A stretch of 20,389 nt of DNA. Origin: Sphaeroforma arctica JP610 (taxonomy: Eukaryota; Opisthokonta; Ichthyosporea; Ichthyophonida). This document shows positions 9,740-18,711 of the stretch, in pieces. The notes beneath the pieces are model-generated. The model worked only from the letters and a program-made list of their open reading frames with translations. It did no database searches and was not told the DNA's origin. The stretch is taken from contig NW_014039507.1 of the NCBI RefSeq assembly GCF_001186125.1, positions 1 to 20,389 on the forward strand. Direction: 5' to 3'. The position numbers were made by a program, and so were the translations under genes. Each line of letters starts with the position of its first letter. Within the stretch, counting starts at the first letter, position 1.

Positions 9740-10700
9740 CTTAGGTATAGGATGAGGTCAGAAATAAAGACATACATTTGCACTCTATTTTAAGTCTATC
9801 GCATTGCACTCTAACACTCACGCTTTCATTAATAAATGATAAACATGACTTTCTAAAAACCATATCCCCTAGGGCTTGCCACATCAATTTGGGGCCGGAA
9901 CGTAACGCTTTGTTTCTTGCCTTACTAGGCCAATTAAATTTCAGTTTAGTATTTAACATGCACTTCCTACATAAGAAAGTGTCGGTACATTGAGAGAGAC
10001 TCGATTGGCGCATAAGTACCAATCGTTTAATGTCTTGGCTAAAACTCGGTGTGTTTTCACATAGATATATAAATAAACGAAATCGATGACATTCAAAGGT
10101 GTTAAGATTTATAAGCACGGTGCTGTCCAGCTAAAGCCATAGCGCCCAATAGCGGCAGTGAGCCTTCCAGCTACTGCTCAAAAGTGGGCAAACCCGCAAA
10201 ACCGAGCCCCCAAAAAATCCCGACCGCACCAGCTTCTCAGCCCTACTGCAGCCGCCAGTACCCGCACACCTTTTGACGAAAGTGATGGGCCGCCCGATGC
10301 CGGACAAAACTCTCCACGAAATATATGACATAACTCTAGTATGGCTCTTCTTCCGGGCAATTTTTCCTAACGGCAACTCATCCCAATCAGTATTTGAAAA
10401 TTAGTGGAACGCCCCACCCCTCCTCAATCGCCATCACTTCCTTTGGTATCCCCCGTCCAAACCGGGTTCACAACCAAATCGCCGTGGGAGTTCCACCAGT
10501 TTTGTCCGCTCTTTTTTTTGTGTTCCTAGCGACGCTGACGCCTAGATGAAACGACATAAAGCATTTACGTGGAAATGTGAATATGATAAAACCATCGACC
10601 TACACTCCCAACATTATCCCGACGCTACCAAAGCTGTAGCATCTAGGGACCAGAATATCAAAAAGCCAATCCAAATCTCAAAACCTAGAATAATCAAATA
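9740..10700. other. Interior of the foldback element: no recognised gene
   Basis: A minus-strand open stretch at 9741-10118 uses a non-ATG start and matches nothing I know. A GC-richer patch at about 10120-10360 encodes a Pro/Ser/Ala-rich segment on the plus strand and is probably a coding relic. A short plus-strand ORF with an ATG at 10546 is listed separately. Confidence 0.4.
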
Positions 10701-10704
10701 CTGA
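10546..10704 (+). CDS. Short uncharacterised ORF, 52 codons, inside the foldback element
   Basis: ATG at 10546-10548, TGA at 10702-10704. The peptide is basic and ends KPRIIKY. I do not recognise it. It starts directly after a stop that closes another open stretch (ending at 10545) in the same frame, so it may be the tail of an older, broken frame rather than an independent gene. Its 3' end overlaps the left arm of an imperfect palindrome. Confidence 0.15.
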   Translation: MKRHKAFTWKCEYDKTIDLHSQHYPDATKAVASRDQNIKKPIQISKPRIIKY

Positions 10705-10740
10705 GTTTTGGAATTAGGATTGGAATATTTCTGATATTGG
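10651..10740. repeat. Imperfect palindrome, about 35-bp arms
   Basis: The reverse complement of 10651-10684 (ending CCAATCCAAATCTCAAAAC) aligns with 10705-10740 (starting GTTTTGGAATTAGGATTGG), with a few mismatches and small gaps and a 20-bp loop. The right arm is also the start of the LTR-like sequence listed next. Confidence 0.6.
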
Positions 10741-10985
10741 AGTCATCAGAAATATTAGTGGTAGAACCGGTAAGATAGACCGGAACTCCCGCGTGTGAGA
10801 GAAACACTCAAGTAAATCCTGAGTCTAGTGAAAACACAAATAAAGACTCAGTTCAGTTCTCTCAAGCTAGGGACTTTTCCTAGCTGAGATAACTGCACTT
10901 GAGAAGAGGTCTATTGTAACCTATTGTCTCATATCTTTCAGCTACTCTCCATACTCTACAAAGCAGCTTATCTATTCTAAAACCA
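10702..10985 (+). mobile_element. Possible LTR-like sequence (solo LTR or 5' LTR fossil)
   Basis: It begins TGAGTTTTGGAATTAGG and could end ...TTCTAAAACCA, giving TG...CA ends and a length of about 284 bp. It contains an AATAAA near 10843 followed by a pyrimidine-rich stretch, and a short ATG-initiated frame follows at about 11007. This resembles a copia-type LTR, but I found no partner LTR, primer-binding site or target-site duplication. Confidence 0.3.
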
Positions 10986-11248
10986 GATATTCGTCGAGTG
11001 AATTCGATGGATCAACGCAATGTAGTATTGGCTGTCAGGGACAAAGTAAAATATATGAAGTTATATGTGTAGTAAATAATATTATCCCCATAATAGGTTT
11101 TAAGCTAAGTCCCAAGTTGTTTGCTAACAATTTTTACACTACGACTTTTGGTTCTATTTTGCTTATAATACTACGTTTTTAAGACTTTAAAGTGTATATA
11201 TCTTCATTTCTGAACATACAATTGTTTAATATCTGCGTTTGAGCTAAT

Positions 11249-11685
11249 GTTCAATCACCTGGGTTGGCCAGGGTGAAAATTCATATGGACAATATAAGGA
11301 ACCTTATGCAGAAGACTCTAACACTCCGATGCTAATATAATTCGACTTCAGTGTTACTTGTTTTCACGCTGATAGTATAATGCTCTTCAGCATAAGCTGC
11401 TACTTACATAAGAGCACTACTGCATTTTTATAGATTGCTACGGCTAAGAACAACTGCTGCGGTTACAAAACGGAATCCACCCTCAAGAGTATGTTAAGGA
11501 ACTTTGAGTCTCGGGAGTGAAATATGATACTTTATCAACTCTCAGGAGTGAGTTAAGATACTTCGTCAACTCTCAAAGAGTGAGCTAAGATCTTTATCAA
11601 CTCTCAGGAATGAGTCAAGAAACGCAATCAACTTTTGAGAGTGGTTCAAGGAAATCAATCTACTCTCGGGAGTGCGTCACAATAA
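11249..11685 (+). repeat. Right inverted repeat arm with a 31-bp tandem array
   Basis: Unique arm sequence at 11249-11482 is followed by units starting at 11483, 11514, 11545, 11576, 11607, 11638 and 11669 (the last partial), an exact period of 31 bp. Units differ from one another by roughly 15-30%, so the array is not young. The consensus begins GGAGTGAGTTAAGA and ends CAACTCTC. Confidence 0.8.
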
Positions 11686-11960
11686 ATTAGCATATGAACA
11701 CCCTCAATTTTCCAACTCGTTCCCTCGACTCATCTCCTTTCTGTGATGACTTGGAAATATCTCTGAATTTTCAAATGCACTGAGTTGTGGTATAACCGTC
11801 CCTGAAACTATCGAAGTTGATTTGCACTCTGTTTCATATAGTTTATTTTCACGCACTGACATTTACAGGAAGTACTCTGATATTGTCAAATCTGTTGCGA
11901 GATAAAAATACAATAAATGAACATCTTCAATTTCTCAACTCGTTTCCTTGACTCATCTCT
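11681..11960 (+). repeat. Pair of about 50-bp direct repeats, period about 223 bp
   Basis: AATAAATTAGCATATGAACA at 11681 leads into a pyrimidine-rich block ending CTCGACTCATCTC. A matching block runs from AATAAATGAACATCTTCAAT (11912) to CTTGACTCATCTC (about 11958). Identity is roughly 85%. The first copy starts immediately outside the foldback arm. Confidence 0.6.
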
Positions 11961-12740
11961 CTTCTCTCTTTCTTTTTTTGTGAACACTGCTGGCGCCATA
12001 CAGAGGGAGGAAGATTTGTATTGAAATGATATTTAAGTGCACAACTATAAGAATTCCGGAATCTCCTGGTGACCAAATTTCGTGTGTGATAGCTCACTAG
12101 GCTCACTATGAAGGCTTGATAGTTTTCGCCAACTACTTGATACAATTTAGTTTTTGTGGCTCCGAAAGCTTTATACAGAAATAAACACAACGTTCGGTCG
12201 GGTTGATTAGATATTAAACAGAATAAAATAGTGCTCTCATTTGATTATGTGGGGTTATTTTCCGCACGACACACAAGTCTGCCCCTTCCCCTGGCCTAAT
12301 AGATGTATAGACAGGCAAGATCTTGGACAAATGCTGAGATCTCTGATAACCTTTATTTACGAACCTCAAGCCTCCAGATTCTACATTTCAATTGGAAGTT
12401 CACTAGCAATTTTTCTGGCTGAAATCCTGAGAGCTCCAAGTTCCGAGTGTATTATACGTGGTAAAGGACCTTTTGTTTTGTTCTACGTATATTTTAAATC
12501 TGAAGTATATAAAACTTTGACTTTTCTTTCCCTCTGAATAAGTATATAAGTGCATTTTGAAAATGCTTCGTTATTTCACCTCATTGAAGGAGGCTATTTG
12601 TTATTTAAAGTTAGGAATTATACACTTTGTATGATGTTTGTACTCAAAAGCACCCGTTGTGTGCACAGAATACTACAAGCTGCTCTTGATTTTTGAGTTA
12701 AGTGTTCTCACCAATTCACTAGGCACATCAACTATTCGAT
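11960..12740. other. AT-rich intergenic stretch, no supported gene
   Basis: A plus-strand frame with an ATG at 12247 runs to 12537 (96 codons), and a minus-strand frame covers 11927-12190 from its only ATG-like start. Neither shows a domain, compositional bias or splice context that I can defend. They are most likely chance frames. Confidence 0.4.
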
Positions 12741-12750
12741 AGATATTTTT

Positions 12751-12990
12751 TTATTTTCCCTCTTCGGTATGTAGGCTCAAAACCGCTGCCTGAATATACT
12801 GTTGCTCAAACTCCCGAGTCAGAGTACATACCTGGCTCATAAAGCTCATAAACTGTCCAATGGAACGAGCTCCACATCTAGCACGGTCATTTGCAAATGA
12901 TATCACTTTCACAACAGACATTCTATGCTCAACACCCATTTTGGCGCGTCGAGGGTCTTCCCGGTCCTCTTTGACACGGCAGATCAGCAT
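12751..12990 (-). CDS. Uncharacterised ORF or terminal exon, 79 codons
   Basis: ATG at 12990-12988, TAA at 12753-12751. The peptide is balanced in composition, with MSVVKVISFANDRARCGARS near residues 25-44 and a Glu/Gln-rich end. I do not recognise a family. A plausible 42-bp intron lies inside it in frame: GTATGTACT...TATTCAG, 12831 down to 12790. Removing it would leave a 65-residue product ending AAVLSLHTEEGK. Only about 190 bp separate its start from the end of BRX1 on the same strand, so upstream exons have little room. An opposing plus-strand frame (12860-13117) overlaps it, and I cannot tell from sequence alone which strand, if either, is coding. Confidence 0.3.
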   Translation of the reverse strand: MLICRVKEDREDPRRAKMGVEHRMSVVKVISFANDRARCGARSIGQFMSFMSQVCTLTREFEQQYIQAAVLSLHTEEGK

Positions 12991-13183
12991 CTACGTGCAT
13001 ATTAGTTCTAGAATTGAGTCTCTTACTTCAAAAAAAACCTGTGCCGTTTCCGACGTCGAAAAAAAATGTCCGACAAACAATAAGGCACAAGCAACAACTC
13101 CAAACAGCAAGCTGTGATCTTTTACTATATTTATTTATATGTTAAGAATATGGTCCAGTGGCCTATTCCAACGAGTGTATTTT

Positions 13184-16027
13184 CTAAGCCTTGAAAATGT
13201 CGTCAAGAGGGTCTTCGGGCATATCGAACGTGGCCACCTTCTCATCGTACTTGGCCTGTGCATTCTGCCTCAGTTTGTATTTCTCGCTGTGGGCATTCTT
13301 TATCTCTGATCGAAGCTGTGTGTATGTTAATGCGACATGAGAGACATTGAGTTGAAGAGAAAATACCTCTGATGATGTGGGTATATACATCAGATATCCG
13401 TATCCATATCTGTGAGGCAATCATCGCTCCTATGCATTTTATTGCACAACACATTAAAAAGCACTTACAATTAAACAAACTAAGCTGGAACTAGTATGCA
13501 GGTAACCCATAACTCAACTAAGTTGCTATAAACAAGGGACCACCCAGACGTGGGCTTATTCGTACAGCACCAGGAGTTATCAGGAGGAAGCAGTGCCAGG
13601 ATGGGATTCATGCTTACATACCTCATTAGGTGATCTATATTCAGGGTTCTCATACAGCGTCTGTCCGCCAAAACTCCCACTGAAAACTCGGATGGGTTGG
13701 ATGCAGAATCGAGGACCAATCTCAACAAGAGAGGTGTCCGTGGTGCGTTTGGGTCCCATAGTTTTGATGATCTAAAATATGATGCAGAGGATGAATACGT
13801 GATTGCGGCGTGAGTATGAGTGTGGCTGCGGCGATTGGCATCCATCAGGTAGACACTAACTCGGTAAGTATACATATAGAACGGAAGTGCATCAGAAGTT
13901 CGCGACGTATCACAGCACTAGACATATAAAAGGGTTGGATTGAAATGCTCTTATTAGCACCGCTTCATGTTCTTTGGGATCATGTGTACATATTGTACTT
14001 TCATGAACACTATTCCATTCCGTACTTAGAGCATGGGTACTCTGTTTATATGACAGTGGTAGAGTGAAGGCTAATCACTTGAGACAGTACCTGATAATTC
14101 CTGAACCAAATACGACCGTCAGCGATGGAGAAACTCAGTACACGATCCACAAACGGTTTGCTCTTGGGGTGATGATACGGTGTGCCGAACGAGTGCAGCA
14201 AAAGCTCTTTGAGCAGCGCCCAATGCGGTTCGTTATCAAAGTTCTTGTCGAACGATAGGATGGGTCTCGAGCCCTATATGTACCGAGGATGCCAGAGATT
14301 AGAAGCAGTAAAGGGGAAGCTGCGCCATCTTGCTGTTTATACCGTTAACAGTGTTCTTATCGAGCTCTGTGTATGCAATAGAGGTGCATCTATTCGCACA
14401 AACACTCAACATGTATAGAAAAGGCGGTCATACCTTGAGACAATTTCCGGTCAGCTTTAGTTCACTCATAGTGTGTACGTTCTCCACCAGAAACTTTGCA
14501 GAGGGACCGTTGGGGGTCTTGGACAGCCACATGTACAAATCTTGCTTCTTCTTCATCTCTAGAAAGACACAGTTGTTGCAATTCTTGAGCTCGCACACCT
14601 CGTTGACAATGCTCAGCTGGTCCTTTCTGTAGGGCGGACGTAATACACAGACTGAGATATAGAATGGCAGTCATGCATACACTATTACTTCTATTTATAT
14701 CGAACATGTACGCATAGATATGCATGCTCGGCCATTTCAGGTAAACGAGTTAAATTGCGGACGAACAATAAAACTACAAGGAGCCATAGTAGAACTACAA
14801 CCGTGCGGAAGAAGCGTTTCCGATACACATACATATAGATGTACATATAGGTATGCAAATACACATCAATCCAATATCGACGCGATAAAACGCATTGAGC
14901 GTGCTACGCAGAAGCATACTGTTCTTCTAAAACAGTCCATTCTGTCTGCTCGTAGTCAGGAGTCGGAGTGGGCCAGTACAAGTCCATGAGACCATTTAGC
15001 AAACACCCAACAAAACGTTTACAAGATCTCGAACCAAAACTTCAATCCTTTGGCGTAATCCGTGGAGAGATCGGTTGCCGATACCAGGAAGTACACGGAG
15101 GTACAAATATTCCCCCAATTAGGCAAAGTACGTGTAGGTTGTACAGAATAAACACACATTGCCTAAACATGCGTGGCAAGCATACATATTACCATCTAGT
15201 GCATATACATACTCTATTTGGGAATTTATGTAAGGTGTTAGAAGCCCCATTCATCAGCACGAAATTAGCAATCATTCGCCTTTATATGAGACTGCACAGG
15301 TATATGCACATATGTCTATGTATATGTGTATATCTGTACTCACCACTCGGTACAACTTTATAATACATATACGCATGTACTCCTCATATACTTCACTACT
15401 AAAAATGTAAACATAACTTCTCTCGAGATGTATGCACATGCTTCCCTAAATACTCAAGATCATCTATATGAAACTTATAGATAAAAGCGAAAATCCAATC
15501 TCATAACATGCACAAAGCTATATATATATAAATATATATACATACATTATAAACATCTATACATACATATACAAACATACACACACATACACATTCATAT
15601 ACGTACATCAATAATGTCTACACTCCTATACTCACTCATGTCCAGATACATATATATAAGTCTATAACACACGTGCATACGTTAATATATATAATCAGAT
15701 AGCAGTTTTAGTACACATATAACTACCAGTATATTTACATATATATATTTGTATATAAACTACACATACATACATGAATATATAAATAAATATAAACATA
15801 TACATACACCTACACCTGCATCCACATATATATATACACCCACACATACACCCACGTCCACAGCCAACAATATATATAACATGCTATCACATAATTTTTT
15901 TTGGAAATAGGGGAATCGAACCCATAGATCGCAGTTTTGTGATATCCCCGTAGTAGCAAGTTGGTTAACCACTTATATATACACACAAAATATATATATA
16001 TATATATAAGTATGTATATATATACAT

Positions 16028-16075
<48 letters not shown>

Positions 16076-16637
16076 ACAAGTGCAATGTACATCCTTTCGA
16101 AAGTAACATTACATGAGTACATATATATCTGTCAGAAAAATAGCACATCTGTACCCATCATCACATCCACAAGAAGCACATGTAGAACACATACTATTTG
16201 TTCAGAGCTCCGTTCAACGTACATGCTGTAGCGAATGAATATTCACATCAGCAGAATCAGCCCATAAACATGATTACAAATTGAAAACCCGCATTACTAT
16301 CACATACATATTCTATAGAGACCACAAAAACACACACTCACCTGTCCAGCTTAACATCGTGCTTGCTGTGCGGTGTCAGATCCCTCAGGTCCGTCAGCAG
16401 ATGTCTAGCTCGGAAACTAGTGCCTCTCGATGAGAAGATCAATACCCTCTGCTTATTTGTCCACTTCTTATTGAGTTCACTAACTACACTTTGCTTCACC
16501 CCAGGTGCAAGAGATACTGTGGTCTCAGCTACAACCTTCTCGGCTAATACTTTCTTAGCCTGTGTAATGGTCTTCTGTTCTTTCTCCTGCTGCATGGCAA
16601 CGGCCTTGCGATTGCGTTGTGATTTGGTTTTCGTCAT
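13184..16637 (-). CDS. BRX1: Ribosome biogenesis protein BRX1 (Brix domain), five exons
   Basis: BRX1 is a nucleolar factor needed for 60S ribosomal subunit assembly. Exons on the minus strand: 16637-16342, 14626-14434, 14273-14091, 13771-13622 and 13315-13184. They total 954 nt, or 317 residues plus a TAG stop, against 291 in yeast and about 353 in human. Every junction is GT-AG (donors GTGAGT, GTATGA, GTACTG, GTATGT); intron 1 is phase 2 and the others phase 0. The N-terminus to about residue 57 is Lys/Gln-rich. The Brix domain runs from about 61 (NKQRVLIFSSRGTSFRARHL) through CELKNCNNCVFLEMKKKQDL, GSRPILSFDK, EPHWALLKEL and FSIADGRIWFRNYQ, to LVEIGPRFCIQPIRVF (240-254), the classic Brix C-terminal signature. 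The last 43 residues are charged and end DDIFKA. ATG at 16637 is the first in frame. AATAAA lies about 50 bp past the stop (13135-13130). The gene looks intact. Confidence 0.95.
15515..16077. repeat. TA / CATA / CACA microsatellite cluster in BRX1 intron 1
   Basis: Runs of TATATA, CATACATA and CACACA cover most of this interval, interrupted by the tRNA-like block at 15893-15975. The densest (TA)n tracts are at about 15990-16012 and 16038-16076. Confidence 0.9.
15893..15975 (-). mobile_element. tRNA-derived SINE-like fragment
   Basis: On the minus strand the sequence contains GTGGTTAACCAACTTGCTA, resembling a tRNA D-arm/anticodon-stem start, and then GGGTTCGATTCCCC (15923-15910), an excellent pol III B box / T-arm. 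It ends CTATTTCC followed by A8. A short A-tail at the position of a CCA end is the hallmark of a tRNA-derived retroposed SINE or tRNA retropseudogene. The 5' acceptor strand is missing, so this is not a functional tRNA gene. Confidence 0.55.
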
Positions 16638-17400
16638 ATTGATAGGGTACGTTGTACGTTATGTATGGTAGATATGCTATGTAAATATATTAAGGGACAA
16701 GCAGTTATATGCAGGTGTTTATTGTATACTATTAAAGCAACACCTAGATAAGCTCAGGTGATAGTATTGGGATTGGCAAGCAACGTGTACGCCTATATCT
16801 ATTTCCCTGAAAGGATTGATCGCAAAATGATACCCTGCTACAGAACTTGACATTGATATTTATTTTAGCACGTGTATCCAAATACTACCAGAAGGCTGGT
16901 TGGGTTGTGACGTATAGGGTATGCCGAGTTTCCGACGATGCAAATTAAATTTGAAACATGATGTCGTAAATGTTGAGCGCATTGGTTGTAGGGAAAAAGG
17001 GTTCAATCTATTTACGACACTGCTTTAGATTTTTTTTTGGAAAAAATATAGAATATAAAAGTGATGACTCATTGAAGATCCCTTGATAAGACACGTATAA
17101 ATAAATAAGTAGAGATTGATGTATTACACAGTTGTTAATTGTATGTGAAAAGGGTATCACCAATAACAATGCGAGATAAATACTATAGAAATCACTCCAA
17201 ACGTTGTATGCTAATAGTTGATGCGTAAGACTGTTCTTGCGTAGAAAAGAAAAGCTAACAAAAAATTGTATATATACCTGGGTTTACGACATTCGATCGA
17301 TACGGGGTGTTACAAACAATTCGGATAACCTAATATAGGGGATATATAGGTTTACAATAATATTGAACTTATAGATAAAATAGAAATAACAGTATTGATG
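16638..17400. other. AT-rich region upstream of BRX1
   Basis: No supported gene. The segment just upstream of the BRX1 start carries a repeated GTACGTT (about 16647-16659), which could be promoter sequence but matches no element I can name. A T-rich/A-rich pair lies near 17030-17050. Confidence 0.4.
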
Positions 17401-17405
17401 TATAT

Positions 17406-17640
17406 TCATTTAGTATCGTCATTACGGTAGTAGCAATAATATCCCTTTCGCATCGGCACCAGCACATTCAAGATGGTGGCAGTAGATAGGCAAGAGCTAG
17501 CGGGAGCTGGCTCTGCCGTGGACAGAGGTCGCGCCAGCACCCCTATATTCGCACCCATGGCCGTATGCGAATTGATCATTTCGACCAATTTTTCATCGAT
17601 TTTTATGTAATAACAGATGAATTTGTAATTTTATAGCTGA
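17406..17640 (-). other. GC-richer open frame, possible terminal exon
   Basis: A minus-strand frame is open from about 17630 to a TGA at 17408-17406. Its GC content is clearly higher than its surroundings, and its peptide includes LARPLSTAEPAPASS and ends YYRNDDTK. The first ATG in frame is at about 17579. The only nearby upstream AG (near 17641) would bring in an in-frame stop, so I cannot join it to an upstream exon. A 46-codon plus-strand frame also covers 17480-17617. Coding status is unresolved. Confidence 0.2.
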
Positions 17641-17973
17641 CCTTTCAGTTCAACCGTCACACAGAGCCGTACAAGACGCACCACGAGTTTTCAATGCAAT
17701 GAGTGTGCATAAACTTACTACCTTCAATACAACCTTATAGTCTTCTACTTCTTCGAGCGTAACTTGATGTATTCTAAATAGAGTTAACACAAAAACGCAA
17801 TTCATCCATCAAGCTGCTGAACAACTTAGAGAAATGAAAAATCTCCGAGGTACCTATAGTCGATTCGCTGTCACCATACTCTTGAAGGTCTGCGAGATGA
17901 TATCAGTCTTTTCCACTCTCCCCCCTAACGTACGGCATGGGATTGCAGTTTTTCTTCTTCCGCGCCGTCAATT

Positions 17974-18046
17974 GATAAAATCCGGATGTTCAAATTCCCA
18001 ATCATTACGAGTGCATCCATTGCAGTAGTCGCCATAGTTTCCACCA
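17974..18046 (-). pseudogene. Partial tandem copy of the 3' end of the six-CxxC gene
   Basis: This minus-strand segment encodes GGNYGDYCNGCTRNDWEFEH and ends PDFIN with its own stop. It is a diverged copy of the neighbouring gene's last CxxC and acidic tail (NYGDFCDECIRDDWDYQHPD). The two copies lie 106 bp apart and match at about 75-80% over roughly 75 bp. It has no start codon of its own. It is either a decayed duplication or an alternative terminal coding segment, reachable only if the upstream stop were spliced out. Confidence 0.6.
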
Positions 18047-18055
18047 TAAAATTTA

Positions 18056-18418
18056 TTAAAACTCCAACTCATCATAGTCGATAAAGTCCGGATGCTGATA
18101 ATCCCAATCATCACGTATACATTCATCGCAGAAGTCACCGTAATTCATTCCACCACCAAATTCAGTGAAACTCGTTGAGCTAGAGCATCTCCCACAAGTG
18201 GAACAAGTTACACAAAGACATTCCGTACATAATATTCTCCTACACACGTTGCATGCGGACCAGAATATATAGGGTGGGTCGTCACCCTCTGATCTTCGTT
18301 GCTGGGCGTTCCATACATTTGCACATCTCTCACACTTCGAGGGTACAAATTTGCTTAAACGCGATACCACTTCCGGTGGCAGGATATCAGCAAAAAGACC
18401 TCGTAGAAATACTTCCAT
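18056..18418 (-). CDS. Uncharacterised cysteine-rich protein with six CxxC motifs
   Basis: ATG at 18418-18416, TAA at 18058-18056, 120 residues. There are twelve cysteines in six CxxC pairs: 29/32, 56/59, 64/67, 69/72, 75/78 and 97/100. That could hold three zinc ions in a RING-like or double zinc-ribbon fold; there is no histidine in the pattern. Residues 11-28 (DILPPEVVSRLSKFVPSK) look like the short amphipathic helix of an F-box-like start. The C-terminus after residue 100 is strongly acidic and aromatic, ending YDELEF. There is no signal peptide or membrane segment, so it is probably intracellular. A single uninterrupted exon with this Cys spacing is convincing as a real gene, but I do not recognise the family. 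The upstream region has a TATA-like GAATATAGC about 35 bp before the start. Confidence 0.65.
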   Translation of the reverse strand: MEVFLRGLFADILPPEVVSRLSKFVPSKCERCANVWNAQQRRSEGDDPPYIFWSACNVCRRILCTECLCVTCSTCGRCSSSTSFTEFGGGMNYGDFCDECIRDDWDYQHPDFIDYDELEF

Positions 18419-18419
18419 G

Positions 18420-18710
18420 CTTGCTTGTATTAAGCAATATGATAGCTATATTCAAGTTGAGAGTAGCAATCCAGGTTTCAGTCATTTAAGAAGATATGTC
18501 TTGACCAGAAATTCCGCTTAAAACCAGGATTAACAAGCGATACAAGGTGTACAAATGAGTCAATTGGTAATCCCCGCTGAATTAATTATATAATCGCTTT
18601 TATGGTCACAAGGTGACCAAGGAAGGGTAGGTTTGATTATTGATGGCATATTATATCAAACAGGAAAATAATCTCTGCTTTCATTCGTGACAGACAGTAC
18701 ATGGCAACTT
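18420..18710. other. Upstream region of the six-CxxC gene, no gene seen
   Basis: AT-rich and non-repetitive. It should include that gene's promoter, but only a weak TATA-like sequence (complement of GCTATATTC, about 18447-18455) stands out. Confidence 0.35.
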
Positions 18711-18711
18711 T

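Larger units (their letters stand above)
9425..11685. mobile_element. Foldback-type element: long inverted repeats with terminal arrays of a 31-bp repeat
   Basis: The reverse complement of 9425-9728 aligns with 11249-11685. Clear anchors are TGGGYTGGCCAGGGT at the inner ends (9707 and 11261), CATTCCGATGC against CACTCCGATGC, ATTTCGACTTC against AATTCGACTTC, and ATTTTTAGATTG against TTTTATAGATTG. Both arms end outward in tandem 31-bp units of the form GGAGTGAGTTAAGATACTT followed by a run ending CAACTCTCA. The right arm has about 6.5 units (11483-11685) and the left about 3.5 (9425-9522). The interior (9740-11240) contains no transposase I recognise. Long arms with subterminal tandem repeats are typical of foldback and some MULE elements, so a non-autonomous DNA transposon is the best guess. 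No target-site duplication was found. Confidence 0.65.
14627..16341 (-). other. Long first intron of BRX1 (1715 bp)
   Basis: Bounded by donor GTGAGT (16341-16336) and acceptor CCTACAG (ending at 14627). It is five to ten times longer than the other three introns (160, 319 and 306 bp). The excess is largely TA/CATA/CACA microsatellite (about 15515-16077) plus a tRNA-like piece. Open frames inside it are not coding. Confidence 0.85.

Noticed and set aside
9741-10118. 125-codon minus-strand frame in the foldback element as a possible transposase
   Set aside because: It has no ATG at the start, no catalytic motif, and no homology that I recognise.
10131-10376. Two overlapping minus-strand frames in a GC-rich patch
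   Set aside because: GC-rich sequence lowers stop frequency on both strands. The plus strand has the more biased (Pro/Ser) peptide, and neither is convincing.
11483-11685. CRISPR-like array, because of an exact 31-bp period
   Set aside because: The units are contiguous and diverged, with no spacers, and they are mirrored in an inverted arm, so this is a minisatellite in a transposon end.
13480-13875. 131-codon minus-strand open frame
   Set aside because: It overlaps BRX1 exon 4 in the wrong frame; the Brix signature is in another frame of the same strand.
14462-14725. 87-codon minus-strand open frame
   Set aside because: It is the wrong frame of BRX1 exon 2.
14968-15363. 131-codon plus-strand open frame in BRX1 intron 1, and two minus-strand frames at 15760-16037
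   Set aside because: They fall inside a well-supported intron and consist largely of TA/CATA/CACA simple repeat translated into Tyr/Ile/Val/Cys-rich peptides.
15893-15975. Functional tRNA gene
   Set aside because: The T-arm/B box is good, but no 5' acceptor strand pairs with the 3' end, and the 3' end runs into an A-tail instead of a pol III T-run.
16363-16671. 102-codon plus-strand open frame with hydrophobic stretches
   Set aside because: It is antisense to BRX1 exon 1, whose coding sense is certain.
17834-18028. 64-codon plus-strand frame
   Set aside because: It is partly antisense to the duplicated tail of the six-CxxC gene, with no motif.
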